Made by a program: the position numbers and the translations under genes. Under the pieces are notes generated by a model that was given only the letters and a program-made list of their open reading frames with translations, did not search any database and was not told where the DNA came from. Below are positions 19,890-32,011 of a DNA stretch of 64,000 nt, in pieces. Every line of letters starts with the position of its first letter. The first letter of the stretch is position 1. The DNA is from an uncultured beta proteobacterium (GTDB lineage Bacteria; Pseudomonadota; Gammaproteobacteria; Burkholderiales; Burkholderiaceae_C), in the NCBI GenBank assembly GCA_903927295.1, contig CAIYMN010000203.1:1-64000 (forward strand), given 5' to 3'.

Positions 19890-20684
19890 TCAGACTGCGG
19901 GGGCCTCAACGACGGCCACTGCGGTCTGGCTGACGCCGCAGTCAACATAGGAAATCTGCCCCGTCATGCCGGATGCAAGATCACTCAGTAGAAACGCAGC
20001 AACGTTGCCCACCTCCTCAATTGTTACGTTGCGCCTGAGCGGGGAGGCACTGGCCGATATGGAGAGCAACCGGCCAAAATCCTTGATGCCGCTGGCGGCC
20101 AGAGTCTTGATGGCACCAGCACTCAGCCCGTTCACGCGAATTCCCTGTGGTCCGATGGCATCGGCCAGGTAGCGTACCGACGATTCCAGTGACGCCTTGG
20201 CAAGCCCCATGGTGTTGTAACTCGGCACCACGCGCACGCCACCCAGGTACGTCAGCGTCAGCAGCGAGGCCTTTTCGTTGAGGTAAGGCAAGGCTGCTTT
20301 GGCCATGGCTGGAAAGCTGTAAGCGCTGATGTCATGCGCAATACGGAAATTTTCGCGGCTCAGCCCATCCAGAAAATTGCCGGCAATCGCCTCTCGTGGC
20401 GCGTAACCAATGCTGTGAACAAAGCCGTCGAAACGTGGCCACGCTTGTGCCAAATCGCCAAACAGTTGCTCGATCTGCGCATCGTCCGCGACATCACAAT
20501 CAAACACCAGGGTAGAGTCAAAATCTGCCGCAAACTCGGTGATGCGCTCCTTGAAACGCTCGCCTACGTAGCTGAAAGCCAGTTCCGCTCCCTGCTCGTG
20601 GCAGGCCTGCGCAATCCCATAGGCAATGGAGCGCTTGGACAGCACACCCGTTATCAGCAATTTTTTACCGCTCAAAAATCCCAT
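19890..20684 (-). CDS. fabI: Enoyl-[acyl-carrier-protein] reductase (NADH) FabI
   Basis: MGFLSGKKLLITGVLSKRSIAYGIAQACHEQGAELAFSYVGE; start set at 20684, inside the longer ORF 19890..21131. Confidence 0.96.
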   Translation of the reverse strand: MGFLSGKKLLITGVLSKRSIAYGIAQACHEQGAELAFSYVGERFKERITEFAADFDSTLVFDCDVADDAQIEQLFGDLAQAWPRFDGFVHSIGYAPREAIAGNFLDGLSRENFRIAHDISAYSFPAMAKAALPYLNEKASLLTLTYLGGVRVVPSYNTMGLAKASLESSVRYLADAIGPQGIRVNGLSAGAIKTLAASGIKDFGRLLSISASASPLRRNVTIEEVGNVAAFLLSDLASGMTGQISYVDCGVSQTAVAVVEAPAV

Positions 20685-20829
20685 ATCTTCCTCTCGATAT
20701 TCAGCCAGATCTGCACCAATATGCGGTGTCTGTGCAGAATTGTCGCATGCGTTGCTGGTAGATTGCCCTGAGCGGACGAAGCGTGGGTAACTGTGTGCTA
20801 ACGTTACGTTTTGTCTTTCCGGTGTATTT

Positions 20830-23562
20830 ATGAAACGTTGTCTTGTGTTTCTCGGAGCCTTCCTTGCCGCATTGACATTGCAGGCCAGTCCGGTAGCAGT
20901 GGCAGGCTTCAGCCACGTCAAGACTGCCGGCAGTATGGATGAATACCGCCTTGATGCGAACGGATTGCAGGTCTTGCTGCTGCCTGAGCATTCCAGTCCG
21001 ACGCTGACGTTCATGGTGACGTACCGCGTTGGTTCCAAGAACGAGGTGACAGGCAGCACGGGTGCCACGCATATTCTGGAACACCTCATGTTCAAGGGCA
21101 CTTCGCAACGTGACCGATCCAAAGGCAACAATGTTGATCAGTTGCTGGAACGCACAGGCGCCAGGTACAACGCCACGACCTGGCTGGATCGAACCAACTA
21201 CTATGAAAACCTGGGCAGTGATCAACTCGCTACCGTGGTCGAAATGGAGGCTGATCGCATGCGCAACCTGTTGCTGCGCGACGAAGACCGTCGCCCGGAG
21301 ATGACAGTTGTGCGCAACGAGTTTGAGCGTGGTGAGAATTCGCCAGTCCAGGCTTTGTACAAGGAAATCTACCAGGCCGCTTTCGTGGCTCATCCCTACC
21401 ATCACAGCACCATTGGTCACCGCAGCGACATAGAAAAAGTTTCCATCGAAAAACTGCGCGATTTTTACGATACGTACTACTGGCCGAACAACGCAACGGT
21501 GTCGATCATCGGAGATTTTCAGCCCGCTGAGGCCCTCTTGCTGGTCAAGAAGTCTTTTGGCGTTTACCCGAAATCCAGCAAACCCATTCCTGCCGTGTAC
21601 ACCGAGGAGCCGGCGCAAACGGGACCGCGGCGTGTCACCGTCAAGCGTGCCGGTCAACTCGGGGTGGTCGCCATCGCTCACAAGATTCCGGCTGCAACGC
21701 ATGCAGACTATGCGGCAGTCACGCTGCTCAGCGCAATTCTGGCGGACGGAAAGAACAGCCGCCTGTACAAGGCGGTTACCGACAAGAACCTTGCCACCGA
21801 GGTCGAGGCCGATGCGGGCTTTAACAGTGATCCGACCTTGCACATCCTTTTTGCACCATTGGCCCCTGGTGTGAAACATGATGAAGTGGAAAAAGTGATC
21901 CTGCAGGAGATCGAACGACTCAAGACGGACGGTGTTTCTGATATCGAATTGAAGGCAGCCATTGCAAAGACATTGGCCGATGCTGCATTCAAGCGGGATG
22001 GCTCGTTTGCCATCGCGGGCAGTCTCAACGAGTGTATTGCGGCTGGCGATTGGTCACTCTTTTACTCACTCGACGATGCAACCCAAAAAGTGACAACTGC
22101 TGACATACAGCGCGTGGCCCGGCTTTACCTGAACGAAGATCAGAGCACCACCGGCTGGTTTGTGGCGCTGGCGGCGGGGGGAGGAGCCGCAGCCAAGGCC
22201 AAAGCATCGCGCGCTGGGGCGCCGTATTACTACCGCACACCGGGGAGTACCAGCGCTGCGGAAGTGTCAGCTTTGCCCGGCGGCGTCCCGGTCGGTGACA
22301 CCGGCGCCAGGATTGCCCCCAACGCCAAAATGATGAAACTCGCCGGTATTGACGTCATCGCTTATCCGACGGGCGTCAAGAATGTCGTCTCAGTGAGGGC
22401 TTCCTTGCCAGCAGGCAAGGGGTCTGGTGTTGGCGGCAACCCCAGTATTCCCACGCTCACCGGCATGTTGCTGGATCAGGGCACGCGCAAACAGGACAAG
22501 TTCTCGATCGCCGAGAAGCTTGAAGCCGTCGGTGCCAGCATCGAGTTCAGGGTTGGAACCGATTTGCTCGAGATCAGCGCGAAGTCGCTGAGCAAAGATG
22601 TCCCCCTCCTAATCAGCCTGATCGCCGAACAATTGCGAATGCCGGCTTTTTCTGTGGAAGAGTTTTCCAAAGCCAAGAAGCAGTATGCCGGCAGTCTCAA
22701 GCGCAGTCTGGAGAACACCGACTTTCGTGCAGGCGATTCCTTTTCCCGCGCGGTGTATCCGGTTGGCCACCCCAATCGACACCCTGCGCCCGAGGAGTTG
22801 CTTGCGGCGATCGAAGCCGCAAGAATTGAGGATGTGATCGCTTTTCACCAGACTTACTACGGTCCGCAGCAGATGACTCTGGTTATGGTTGGAGATCTCG
22901 ATCTGGATCGATTCCCGGCGCAGATTGTGCAGTCATTTGCCGGTTGGCAAGGGGGTATGAAGGCAGTCCGTGGCGAATTCCAGGAACTCGGCAACGTTTC
23001 GAAGAGTCAGGAAGTGATGATTGCCGACAAGACCAGTGTTTCGATCGTGTTGGGGCAGAGCAGTGGTTTGCAATACAAGGCGCCCGATTACCAGGCCTTG
23101 CGCCTTGGCACGGCGATTCTGGGCAGCGGTTTTACCGGGCGTCTGATGGCGAATGTGCGTGACAAAGAGGGCTTGACCTACGATGTTGGTGCCAGATTGG
23201 GCAACGACATGTTTCATGCTGGCGATTGGAAGATCACAGCGTCATTTGCCCCCGCCATGCTTGATCAGGGTATTGCATCGACACGACGGCAGTTTGCGCT
23301 GTGGTACGACCGCGGTGTGACGGCTGATGAAGTTGAGGCACGCAAGAGCAGCTTGATAGGCTCCTTCAAGGTTGATCTTGCTACCAGCGACGGCATGGCC
23401 GGTGCTTTGCTGACAGCTGTCAATCGAGGCTATAGTGTCAATTGGCTTGATGACTTTCCGGTTCACGTCAAGGCATTGACTTTGGAGCAGGTCAATGCTG
23501 CCATCCGGAAGTATCTGAAGCCCGACCAGATGATTCTGGTCAAAGCCGGAACCTTGCCCTAA
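20830..23562 (+). CDS. M16 family zinc metallopeptidase (two-lobed, exported)
   Basis: HXXEH motif in GATHILEHLMFKGT; signal peptide-like MKRCLVFLGAFLAALTLQASPVAVA; second M16 C-terminal domain. Confidence 0.92.
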   Translation: MKRCLVFLGAFLAALTLQASPVAVAGFSHVKTAGSMDEYRLDANGLQVLLLPEHSSPTLTFMVTYRVGSKNEVTGSTGATHILEHLMFKGTSQRDRSKGNNVDQLLERTGARYNATTWLDRTNYYENLGSDQLATVVEMEADRMRNLLLRDEDRRPEMTVVRNEFERGENSPVQALYKEIYQAAFVAHPYHHSTIGHRSDIEKVSIEKLRDFYDTYYWPNNATVSIIGDFQPAEALLLVKKSFGVYPKSSKPIPAVYTEEPAQTGPRRVTVKRAGQLGVVAIAHKIPAATHADYAAVTLLSAILADGKNSRLYKAVTDKNLATEVEADAGFNSDPTLHILFAPLAPGVKHDEVEKVILQEIERLKTDGVSDIELKAAIAKTLADAAFKRDGSFAIAGSLNECIAAGDWSLFYSLDDATQKVTTADIQRVARLYLNEDQSTTGWFVALAAGGGAAAKAKASRAGAPYYYRTPGSTSAAEVSALPGGVPVGDTGARIAPNAKMMKLAGIDVIAYPTGVKNVVSVRASLPAGKGSGVGGNPSIPTLTGMLLDQGTRKQDKFSIAEKLEAVGASIEFRVGTDLLEISAKSLSKDVPLLISLIAEQLRMPAFSVEEFSKAKKQYAGSLKRSLENTDFRAGDSFSRAVYPVGHPNRHPAPEELLAAIEAARIEDVIAFHQTYYGPQQMTLVMVGDLDLDRFPAQIVQSFAGWQGGMKAVRGEFQELGNVSKSQEVMIADKTSVSIVLGQSSGLQYKAPDYQALRLGTAILGSGFTGRLMANVRDKEGLTYDVGARLGNDMFHAGDWKITASFAPAMLDQGIASTRRQFALWYDRGVTADEVEARKSSLIGSFKVDLATSDGMAGALLTAVNRGYSVNWLDDFPVHVKALTLEQVNAAIRKYLKPDQMILVKAGTLP

Positions 23563-23621
23563 AATTGCGTTCAAAATCATGGTAATTACGACGTTTTGAG
23601 ATACAATCCGGTTTCACGACC

Positions 23622-23653
23622 AAACGGGCGGGTATCTACCGCCCGTTTTTTTT
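23622..23653 (+). terminator. Rho-independent terminator or attenuator hairpin between the M16 gene and rimP
   Basis: AAACGGGCGG-GTATCTA-CCGCCCGTTT followed by TTTTT; perfect 10-bp stem. Confidence 0.85.
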
Positions 23654-23685
23654 GGGCGATTGTTTTTGCGTGTATCTGAACACAA

Positions 23686-24312
23686 GTGGCATTTAAAGAA
23701 GTTATTGAGCAAACGGTAGTCGGTCTGGGCTATGAACTGGTGGAAATTCAACGTTCCGCAGCTGGGTTGCTGCGCGTCACGATTGATCTGCCCTGGGGGG
23801 CAGCGACGCAGGCAGGCGCAGGAGGCTACGCTATTGAGCAGTTCGTGACCGTTGAAGACTGCGAGAAAGTGACGCGTCAATTGCTGTTTGTCCTGGAAGT
23901 GGACGGTATTGACTTCAAGCGTCTGGAGGTCTCTTCGCCAGGAATAGACCGCCCCTTGCGCAGTGAGAAGGATTTTGAACGCTTTGTCGGCCAAGTCATC
24001 GATCTGACCTTGAAAGAGCCGGTTGGTACGCTGATTGCAGACGGTCAGGTCAGTGCCAGCCGCAAGAAGTTTCAGGGCAGACTAGAACGCCGGCAGGTCG
24101 CTGACGGCACGGAGGTACTGGCGGGCTGGCAGATTGTCTGGAGTGACGCGCCCAACACCAAGCCAGGCCAACGGGTCAGCAAGAAAAGGCTGCCTGCGCC
24201 AATGCGAGCCCTCGGGTTTACGCTTGATGAACTCAGAGAAGCGCGCTTGGCGCCGATTGTCAGCTTCAAGGGTCGGGCTTCCACCGGAAGCACAGAGTCG
24301 AACACGGATTGA
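23686..24312 (+). CDS. rimP: Ribosome maturation factor RimP
   Basis: GTG start; [30 protein letters not shown]...[46 protein letters not shown]; upstream of nusA. Confidence 0.95.
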   Translation: MAFKEVIEQTVVGLGYELVEIQRSAAGLLRVTIDLPWGAATQAGAGGYAIEQFVTVEDCEKVTRQLLFVLEVDGIDFKRLEVSSPGIDRPLRSEKDFERFVGQVIDLTLKEPVGTLIADGQVSASRKKFQGRLERRQVADGTEVLAGWQIVWSDAPNTKPGQRVSKKRLPAPMRALGFTLDELREARLAPIVSFKGRASTGSTESNTD

Positions 24313-24334
24313 ATTGAAACAGGAGAGTCATGGC

Positions 24335-25831
24335 ATGAATCGCGAAATGTTAATGCTGGTAGAGGCCATCTCACGCGAGAAGAACGTCGAACGTGATGTG
24401 GTGTTCGGTGCGGTTGAGGCGGCGCTGGCGCAGGCAACCAAGAAACTTTACCCGGGCGATGTCGATATTCGGGTAGCCGTCGATCGCGACAGCGGCGTCT
24501 ATGAAACTTTTCGGCGCTGGCACGTGGTGCCGGACGAGGCGGGTCTGCAATTACCCGACCAGGAAGTCTTGTTGTTCGAGGCCAAAGAGCAGATTGCGGA
24601 TATTGAAGTCGATGAATACATCGAAGAAACTGTCGAGTCGGTGCCGATCGGCCGAATTGGAGCGATGGCCGCCAAGCAGGTTATCCTGCAGAAGATACGG
24701 GACGCAGAGCGGGAAATGCTGCTGAACGATTTCATGTCGCGCGGCGACAAGATTTTTGTCGGCACCGTCAAGCGCATGGACAAGGGCGACATCATCGTTG
24801 AAAGTGGTCGTGTCGAAGGCCGCCTGCGACGCGGCGAGATGATTCCGAAAGAGAATCTGCGCATGGGTGACCGCGTTCGCGCCATGATCATGGAAGTCGA
24901 CCTGACGCTGCGCGGTGCGCCCATCATTCTGTCCCGCTCGGCCCCGGAATTCATGATTGAACTGTTCCGCCAGGAGGTGCCGGAGATTGAGCAAGGACTG
25001 CTGGAAATCAAGTCCTGTGCCCGGGATGTCGGTTCCCGCGCGAAGATCGCGGTGCTGTCGCATGACAAGAGGGTTGACCCGATCGGCACCTGTGTCGGCG
25101 TGCGTGGCACGCGGGTCAATGGTGTCACCAACGAGTTGGCCGGCGAGCGTGTGGACATTGTGCTGTGGAGCGAGGATCCTGCTCAATTTGTGATTGGAGC
25201 ACTCGCTCCAGCCAACGTGTCATCCATCGTGGTTGACGAAGAGCGCCACGCGATGGATGTCGTGGTGGACGAAGAAAACCTGGCCATAGCCATTGGTCGT
25301 GGTGGCCAGAACGTGCGCTTGGCCTCTGAGTTGACAGGATGGAAGATCAATATTCTGGATGCTGCCGAGTCTGCACAAAAGCAGGCCAGCGAGACCGACT
25401 CGGGTCGCAAACTGTTCATGGAAAAGCTTGACGTGGACGAGGAGATTGCCGACCTGCTGATAGCCGAGGGCTTTACCAGCCTTGAGCAAGTGGCCTATGT
25501 GCCGCTGGAGGAAATGCTGGAGATCGAGAGCTTCGACGAGGACACAGTCAATGAACTGCGTACACGCGCCAAAGATGCACTGTTCACCATGGAAATCGCG
25601 CTGGAAGAGAGCGTGCAAGCCGTGTCGCTTGAATTGCGCGACCTTGAAGGCGTGACACCCGAGTTGATGGCCAAGCTGGCCGTAGCAGGTATTCAGACCC
25701 GCGACGATCTGGCCGATCTGGCGGTTGATGAACTGATCGAAATATCAGGCCAGTCTGCGGATGAGGCCAAGACCTTGATCATGAAAGCGCGCGAACATTG
25801 GTTCGCCAATGAAGCGGTTTCTCAAGAGTAA
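24335..25831 (+). CDS. nusA: Transcription termination/antitermination factor NusA
   Basis: [38 protein letters not shown]1/KH domains ([20 protein letters not shown]). Start set at 24335. Confidence 0.98.
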   Translation: MNREMLMLVEAISREKNVERDVVFGAVEAALAQATKKLYPGDVDIRVAVDRDSGVYETFRRWHVVPDEAGLQLPDQEVLLFEAKEQIADIEVDEYIEETVESVPIGRIGAMAAKQVILQKIRDAEREMLLNDFMSRGDKIFVGTVKRMDKGDIIVESGRVEGRLRRGEMIPKENLRMGDRVRAMIMEVDLTLRGAPIILSRSAPEFMIELFRQEVPEIEQGLLEIKSCARDVGSRAKIAVLSHDKRVDPIGTCVGVRGTRVNGVTNELAGERVDIVLWSEDPAQFVIGALAPANVSSIVVDEERHAMDVVVDEENLAIAIGRGGQNVRLASELTGWKINILDAAESAQKQASETDSGRKLFMEKLDVDEEIADLLIAEGFTSLEQVAYVPLEEMLEIESFDEDTVNELRTRAKDALFTMEIALEESVQAVSLELRDLEGVTPELMAKLAVAGIQTRDDLADLAVDELIEISGQSADEAKTLIMKAREHWFANEAVSQE

Positions 25832-25916
25832 AGTAAATTTCATGAATACAAAGTTTCAGTGATGGCTAGCAGATGCACGCAGAGCTTGTTATGCCGAACT
25901 AAAGGTTACACAACAA

Positions 25917-28838
25917 ATGTCCAGTACGACCGTCGCCGAGTTTGCCAGCGAACTCAAAAAATCAACCGATACGCTGCTTGAGCAATTGAAGTCGGCCGGC
26001 GTTGCCAAATCGGCTGCCACCGACAAGTTGAGCGACTCTGACAAGCAGCGTCTTCTCGCCTATTTGCAGTCTACCCACGGCGCTGGCGCCTCGGAGCGCA
26101 AGAAGATCACGCTGGTGAAGAAATCAACCAGCGAAATCAAGCAAGCGGATGCGACTGGGAAGGCCAGAACGATTCAGGTTGAGGTGCGCAAGAAGCGGAC
26201 TTTTGTCCGGCGCGAAGACGGTGCCGACACGCCTTCCGAGGCAGGCGATGCAGAACAGGCGGTCGAGACGGCGCCTTTGATAGATAACGCCGAGCTGGCA
26301 CGCCGCGAGGAACAGGCGCGTCGCCAGGCCGAGTTGATCCGACGTCAGGAAGAGGAACTTTCCGAGCGCCGCCGTTTACGTGAAGAGCAGGAAACGAGTG
26401 CTCGAGCGGCCGCCGTGCTGGCCGCCGAAGCTTCAGCGCAGAAACTTGCGCTGCAGGCAAGCGTGGAAAGCAGCATGCCCAAGGCTACGGTTGCGCAACC
26501 ACAGGAACTTGCCGAGAAGGCGGCGGCCGAATTGCTGGAATCCACAAAGAAGGCGCAGGAACTGGAGCAGGCGCGGGAAAAAGCTGCGGCCGATTCAAAA
26601 ACACAAGCTGCAGAGGATGTGGCGCGCGCCGATGATCTGGCAGGTCGGAGACGGACTGCCGAAGCTGAAGCTGCTGCCATTCGACTGATGATGTCGGCGC
26701 CCGCCAAGAAGCCGCCGGTCAAGAAGGTGGAAGAAGTCAAGAAGGCAGGCACGGCAGATGCTGCCAAGGCGGCCAGCATCAAAGGCACATTGCACAAGCC
26801 GGCTGCCGGCACGGCACCAGCCAAGCCGGTCCGTGCGGGAGGTGCCGGAGCACCCGTCGCTGGCGCGCCATCAGGCACCGGCAAGGAAGTCAAGTCGGCC
26901 AAACTCTCCAGCAGTTGGGCGGGCGATCCGGCCAAGAAGAAAGCCATACCAACGCGTGGTGCGGTCGGTCCCACGGGACCAGGACGTGCCAACAACTGGC
27001 GTTCCGGTCCACGCGGCAAACGCGGCAGTACGGACCGCGACCGTGATGACAACAGGGCGCCCGCAGCGCCGGTCGAAACACGCGTAATCGAAGTCCATGT
27101 GCCCGAGACCATCACGGTGGCGGAACTGGCGCACAAGATGGCCGTCAAGGCGTCCGAAGTCATCAAGCAACTGATGAAACTGGGCCAAATGGTCACCATC
27201 AATCAACCGCTGGATCAGGATACGGCCATGATCGTGGTGGAAGAAATGGGCCACAAGGCAATCGTTGCGGAACTTGACGATCCGGAGGCATTTACGGATG
27301 ACGAAGTTTCAAAGCAGCAGTCGGAGTCGTTGCCACGCGCACCGGTTGTCACCGTCATGGGTCACGTTGACCATGGCAAGACCTCGCTGCTCGACTACAT
27401 TCGCCGTGCCAAAGTCGCCTCGGGCGAGGCGGGCGGTATCACACAGCACATCGGTGCCTACCATGTGGAGACGCCGCGCGGCGTCATTTCCTTCCTGGAC
27501 ACGCCTGGTCACGAGGCTTTTACGGCAATGCGGGCTCGCGGTGCCAAAGCCACTGATATTGTCATCCTGGTTGTTGCCGCTGATGACGGCGTGATGCCGC
27601 AGACCAAGGAGGCAATCAAGCATGCCAGGGCAGCCGGCGTACCGATCGTTGTTGCCATCAACAAGATCGACAAACCAGACGCCAATCCGGAACGGGTCAA
27701 GAATGAACTGGTGGTCGAAGAGGTGGTGCCAGAAGAGTTCGGTGGCGATTCTCCGTTCATAGCGGTATCTGCCAAGACCGGAGAAGGCATTGACGCTTTG
27801 CTGGAGCAGGTCTTGTTGCAGGCGGAAGTGCTTGAGCTTCGTGCCCCCGTCGATGCGATGGCCAAGGGGCTGGTAATTGAAGCCCAACTGGACAAGGGGC
27901 GTGGCCCGGTCGCTACCGTTCTCGTGCAGTCGGGCACGCTCAAGACGGGTGATGTGGTGCTGGCTGGTTCAACCTACGGTCGTGTGCGCGCCATGCTGGA
28001 TGAAAACGGCAAGAGCATCAAGACCGCAGGACCGTCGATCCCGGTTGAGATTCAGGGTCTGACCGAGGTACCTCAAGCAGGGGATGACTTCATGGTGATG
28101 GCCGATGAACGCCGGGCCCGTGAAATTGCCACTTACCGCGCCGGCAAGTTCCGGCATACCAAGTTGGCAAAGCAGCAAGCTGCCAAACTCGAGAACATGT
28201 TTACCGACATGGCTGCGGGCGAGGTCAAGATGGTACCCATCATTGTCAAAGCCGATGTGCAGGGCTCACAGGAGGCACTGGCACAGTCTCTGCTCAAGCT
28301 TTCGACCGACGAAGTCAAAGTGCAAATGGTGTACACCGCTGTGGGTGCAATCAGCGAGTCGGACGTGAATCTGGCGATTGCTGCGAAGGCAGTCATCATT
28401 GGCTTTAACACCCGGGCGGATGCGGGTGCCCGCAAACTGGCTGAAAACAATGGTGTCGATATTCGTTATTACGACATCATTTATGACGCGGTGGACGAAC
28501 TGAAACTGGCAATGTCGGGGATGCTGACGCCGGACAAGAAGGAAGAAGTCATTGGTACTGCCGAAATTCGTCAGGTGTTCAAGGTCAGCAAGATCGGTTC
28601 CATCGCAGGTTGCATGGTCACATCAGGTCTGGTGCGACGTACGTCGCGTCTGCGCTTGCTGCGCGACAACGTCGTCATCTTTACCGGGGAACTCGACTCA
28701 CTCAAACGGTTCAAGGACGACGCGAAGGAAGTCAAGGAAGGCTTTGATTGCGGCTTGAATATCAAGAATTACAACGACATCCAGGAAGGTGACGTGCTGG
28801 AGTTCTTTGAAATACGCGAAATCGCCAGAACCCTCTGA
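25917..28838 (+). CDS. infB: Translation initiation factor IF-2
   Basis: GTPase motifs [32 protein letters not shown]; Ala/Lys-rich N-terminal region. Confidence 0.98.
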   Translation: MSSTTVAEFASELKKSTDTLLEQLKSAGVAKSAATDKLSDSDKQRLLAYLQSTHGAGASERKKITLVKKSTSEIKQADATGKARTIQVEVRKKRTFVRREDGADTPSEAGDAEQAVETAPLIDNAELARREEQARRQAELIRRQEEELSERRRLREEQETSARAAAVLAAEASAQKLALQASVESSMPKATVAQPQELAEKAAAELLESTKKAQELEQAREKAAADSKTQAAEDVARADDLAGRRRTAEAEAAAIRLMMSAPAKKPPVKKVEEVKKAGTADAAKAASIKGTLHKPAAGTAPAKPVRAGGAGAPVAGAPSGTGKEVKSAKLSSSWAGDPAKKKAIPTRGAVGPTGPGRANNWRSGPRGKRGSTDRDRDDNRAPAAPVETRVIEVHVPETITVAELAHKMAVKASEVIKQLMKLGQMVTINQPLDQDTAMIVVEEMGHKAIVAELDDPEAFTDDEVSKQQSESLPRAPVVTVMGHVDHGKTSLLDYIRRAKVASGEAGGITQHIGAYHVETPRGVISFLDTPGHEAFTAMRARGAKATDIVILVVAADDGVMPQTKEAIKHARAAGVPIVVAINKIDKPDANPERVKNELVVEEVVPEEFGGDSPFIAVSAKTGEGIDALLEQVLLQAEVLELRAPVDAMAKGLVIEAQLDKGRGPVATVLVQSGTLKTGDVVLAGSTYGRVRAMLDENGKSIKTAGPSIPVEIQGLTEVPQAGDDFMVMADERRAREIATYRAGKFRHTKLAKQQAAKLENMFTDMAAGEVKMVPIIVKADVQGSQEALAQSLLKLSTDEVKVQMVYTAVGAISESDVNLAIAAKAVIIGFNTRADAGARKLAENNGVDIRYYDIIYDAVDELKLAMSGMLTPDKKEEVIGTAEIRQVFKVSKIGSIAGCMVTSGLVRRTSRLRLLRDNVVIFTGELDSLKRFKDDAKEVKEGFDCGLNIKNYNDIQEGDVLEFFEIREIARTL

Positions 28839-28840
28839 AC

Positions 28841-29212
28841 GTGCGCAAGAAGTCAAGCACTCCCAATCGGAGCTTCAAGGTGGCCGATCAGATCCAGCGC
28901 GATCTGACCGAGTTGATTGCGCGCGAACTCAAGGATCCACGGGTTGGCATGGTCACCATCCAGGGCGTTGAAGTGACGCCTGATTATGCGCATGCCAAGG
29001 TATTTTTCAGTCTGCTGGCGGGCGACATCAAGGAGTGCACCGAGGGTCTGAATCAGGCTGCGGGCTTTCTGCGTGCCGGCCTTTTCAAGCGTCTGCATAT
29101 CCATACCGTGCCGACCCTGCATTTTGTTTTTGATCGAACGACCGAACATGCGGCGGACATGAACGCCTTGATTGCGCAGGCGGTCGCTTCACGTTCCAAA
29201 AACGAGGATTAG
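28841..29212 (+). CDS. rbfA: Ribosome-binding factor A
   Basis: GTG start; [51 protein letters not shown]. Confidence 0.96.
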   Translation: MRKKSSTPNRSFKVADQIQRDLTELIARELKDPRVGMVTIQGVEVTPDYAHAKVFFSLLAGDIKECTEGLNQAAGFLRAGLFKRLHIHTVPTLHFVFDRTTEHAADMNALIAQAVASRSKNED

Positions 29213-29213
29213 C

Positions 29214-30161
29214 ATGCTACAAGCGCCGCGTGCACGGGTTGCCAGGCGCCCCGTGCACGGGGTGCTGCTGCTGGACAAGCCCTTGGGTTGGAGCAGCAAC
29301 GATGCGCTGCAGAAGATCAAGTGGTTGTTGCGAGCGGAAAAGGCAGGTCACACCGGCACGCTCGACCCGCTGGCGAGCGGGGTCCTGCCACTATGTTTTG
29401 GCGCGGCAACCAAGTTCAGTCAGCTTCAGCTCGATGCCGACAAGACCTATGAGGCAGTTGCTTGTCTTGGTGTGAGAACCAGCACGGCGGACGCGGAAGG
29501 CAGCGTGATTGCGACGAAACCCGTCAATGTTGACGAAGCGGCGCTGAAAGAAGTCGTGGCGAAATTTACCGGCCTGATCCGGCAGACGCCGCCGATGCAC
29601 AGTGCCTTGAAGAAGGATGGCCGTGCCCTGTACGACTACGCGCGTGCTGGCATCGAGGTCGAGCGGGACGCGCGTGAAGTTAGGATTATTGAACTGACCG
29701 CTGGCCTGGAATGCGAGGAGTCTGGCAGAGAGCTTATTAAAATGAAAGTCAAGTGCAGCAAGGGAACTTATATCCGCACTCTGGCTGAAGACATCGGTGA
29801 AGCGCTCGGATGCGGAGCCCACCTGATTGCATTGCGTCGCACTGAAACCGGAGGCTTCGACCTGTCACGTTGCGTGACCTTGGCCACATTGGAGAGCATG
29901 CCCGAGGACGAACGGATGAAGTGCCTGTTGCCGGTCGAATCACTGCTGAGAGATCACACGCCAGTGGAGCTGGATGTCGAGAATTCAGGCCGCTTCCTCA
30001 GTGGATTGCGGCGACGCGGCGCCTGGCAGGATACGGCGCAGGTAGCGGTCTATGCCGGCAACCCGCGCACCTTGCTGGGCAGTGCCCATGTCAAGGCAGG
30101 GGAACTGATACCAACACGATTGCTCAGTGCTGTGGAGATTGAGCAAATGAACATATTTTGA
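29214..30161 (+). CDS. truB: tRNA pseudouridine(55) synthase
   Basis: [57 protein letters not shown]. Confidence 0.97.
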   Translation: MLQAPRARVARRPVHGVLLLDKPLGWSSNDALQKIKWLLRAEKAGHTGTLDPLASGVLPLCFGAATKFSQLQLDADKTYEAVACLGVRTSTADAEGSVIATKPVNVDEAALKEVVAKFTGLIRQTPPMHSALKKDGRALYDYARAGIEVERDAREVRIIELTAGLECEESGRELIKMKVKCSKGTYIRTLAEDIGEALGCGAHLIALRRTETGGFDLSRCVTLATLESMPEDERMKCLLPVESLLRDHTPVELDVENSGRFLSGLRRRGAWQDTAQVAVYAGNPRTLLGSAHVKAGELIPTRLLSAVEIEQMNIF

Positions 30162-30170
30162 AAGTGAACC

Positions 30171-32003
30171 ATGAGCCATAAACAAATTCGCAACATCGCC
30201 ATCATCGCCCACGTGGACCATGGCAAGACCACCATGGTTGACCAGTTATTGCGCCAGTCGGGTACCTTTGCCCAGCATGAGAAAGTGGTCGACACCGTGA
30301 TGGACAACAACGCCATCGAAAAGGAACGTGGTATCACGATTCTGGCCAAGAATTGCGCGGTGACCTGGAAGGATACCCACATCAACATCGTCGATACCCC
30401 GGGTCACGCCGATTTCGGCGGCGAGGTGGAACGGGCGCTCAGTATGGTCGACGGTGTGGTACTGCTTATCGATGCCCAGGAAGGTCCGATGCCTCAGACG
30501 CGCTTCGTCACCAAGAAGGCGCTGGCCCTCGGTCTCAAGCCGATATTGGTGGTCAACAAGGTGGACAAACCCGGATCGCGACCAGAATGGGTGGTGAATG
30601 CGGCTTTCGACCTGTTCGACAAACTTGGCGCGACCAACGAGCAACTGGATTTTCCCGTAGTCTACGCATCTGGCATCAACGGCTGGTCGTCGATGGAAGA
30701 GGGGGCCCAGGGTGAACAGTGGGGACCGGACATGTCGGCCCTCTTCAACACGATCCTCGATCACGTGCCGCACCAGCAAGGAGACCCGGCGGCTCCGCTG
30801 CAGCTGCAAATATCCGCGATCGACTTTTCAACTTTTGTCGGTCGCATTGGTGTGGGTCGCATCAGCCAGGGCACGATCAGACCCATGATGGACGTTGTGG
30901 TCATGGAAGGTCCGGATGGCAAGGCGGTCAAGGGGCGCGTGAATCAGGTCCTGACCTTTCAGGGCCTGGAGCGCGTGCAGACCACCGACGCAGGCCCCGG
31001 CGAAATTGTGTTGATCAATGGGTTGACCGAGATCGGCATAGGCGTCACCATCACCGACCCCGTCAATCCAGCGCCGCTGCCCATGCTCAAGGTCGATGAA
31101 CCAACCCTGACCATGAATTTTTGTGTCAACACCAGTCCGCTCGCCGGGCGTGAAGGCAAGTACGTCACGAGTCGCCAGATCTGGGACCGGCTGCAAAAGG
31201 AACTGCAGCACAACGTGGCGCTGCGCGTCAAGGAAACCGGCGAAGAAGGCATCTTCGAAGTGATGGGTCGCGGCGAATTGCACTTGACCATCCTGCTGGA
31301 AAACATGCGCCGCGAAGGCTATGAGCTGGCAGTGTCCAAACCACGGGTGGTGTTCAAGATGGTTGATGGGGAAAAGCACGAACCCATTGAAATGGTGACT
31401 GTTGATATCGAAGAACAGCACCAGGGTGGTGTGATGCAGGCGCTTGGCGAGCGCCGGGGCGACCTCTTCAACATGGAATCCGATGGTCGCGGGCGGGTTC
31501 GCCTGGAGTACCGTATCCCGGCGCGTGGCCTGATTGGCTTCACCAACGAGTTTCTGAATCTGACGCGCGGCACTGGCCTCATTTCCAACATCTTCGACAG
31601 TTACGAGGCGCACAAGGGTGATATCGGCGGGCGCAAGAACGGTGTGCTGATTTCCATGGATGCAGGTGAAATATTCACCTACGCGCTGGGCAAGCTGGAT
31701 GACCGCGGGCGCATGTTTGTCAAGGCCAATGACCCGGTGTACGAGGGCATGATCGTCGGTATCCACAGCCGCGAAAACGACCTTGTGGTCAACGCGACCC
31801 GCACCAAACAGTTGACCAATTTCCGCGTCAGCGGCAAGGAAGATGCGATCAAGATCACCCCTCCGATCGAATGCACACTGGAATACGGTGTCGAATTCAT
31901 CGAGGACGACGAACTGGTCGAGATCACGCCCAAGTCGATTCGCCTGCGCAAGCGCCACCTGACCGAGAACGAACGCAAGCGTGCCAGCCGTGGACCGCTG
32001 TAG
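30171..32003 (+). CDS. typA: Translational GTPase TypA/BipA
   Basis: [43 protein letters not shown]; full-length 610 aa. Confidence 0.98.
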   Translation: MSHKQIRNIAIIAHVDHGKTTMVDQLLRQSGTFAQHEKVVDTVMDNNAIEKERGITILAKNCAVTWKDTHINIVDTPGHADFGGEVERALSMVDGVVLLIDAQEGPMPQTRFVTKKALALGLKPILVVNKVDKPGSRPEWVVNAAFDLFDKLGATNEQLDFPVVYASGINGWSSMEEGAQGEQWGPDMSALFNTILDHVPHQQGDPAAPLQLQISAIDFSTFVGRIGVGRISQGTIRPMMDVVVMEGPDGKAVKGRVNQVLTFQGLERVQTTDAGPGEIVLINGLTEIGIGVTITDPVNPAPLPMLKVDEPTLTMNFCVNTSPLAGREGKYVTSRQIWDRLQKELQHNVALRVKETGEEGIFEVMGRGELHLTILLENMRREGYELAVSKPRVVFKMVDGEKHEPIEMVTVDIEEQHQGGVMQALGERRGDLFNMESDGRGRVRLEYRIPARGLIGFTNEFLNLTRGTGLISNIFDSYEAHKGDIGGRKNGVLISMDAGEIFTYALGKLDDRGRMFVKANDPVYEGMIVGIHSRENDLVVNATRTKQLTNFRVSGKEDAIKITPPIECTLEYGVEFIEDDELVEITPKSIRLRKRHLTENERKRASRGPL

Positions 32004-32011
32004 AGACCGCA

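Noticed and set aside
20701-21879. 392-aa minus-strand ORF antisense to the M16 protease start
   Set aside because: Overlaps a clear HXXEH protease gene; no signature.
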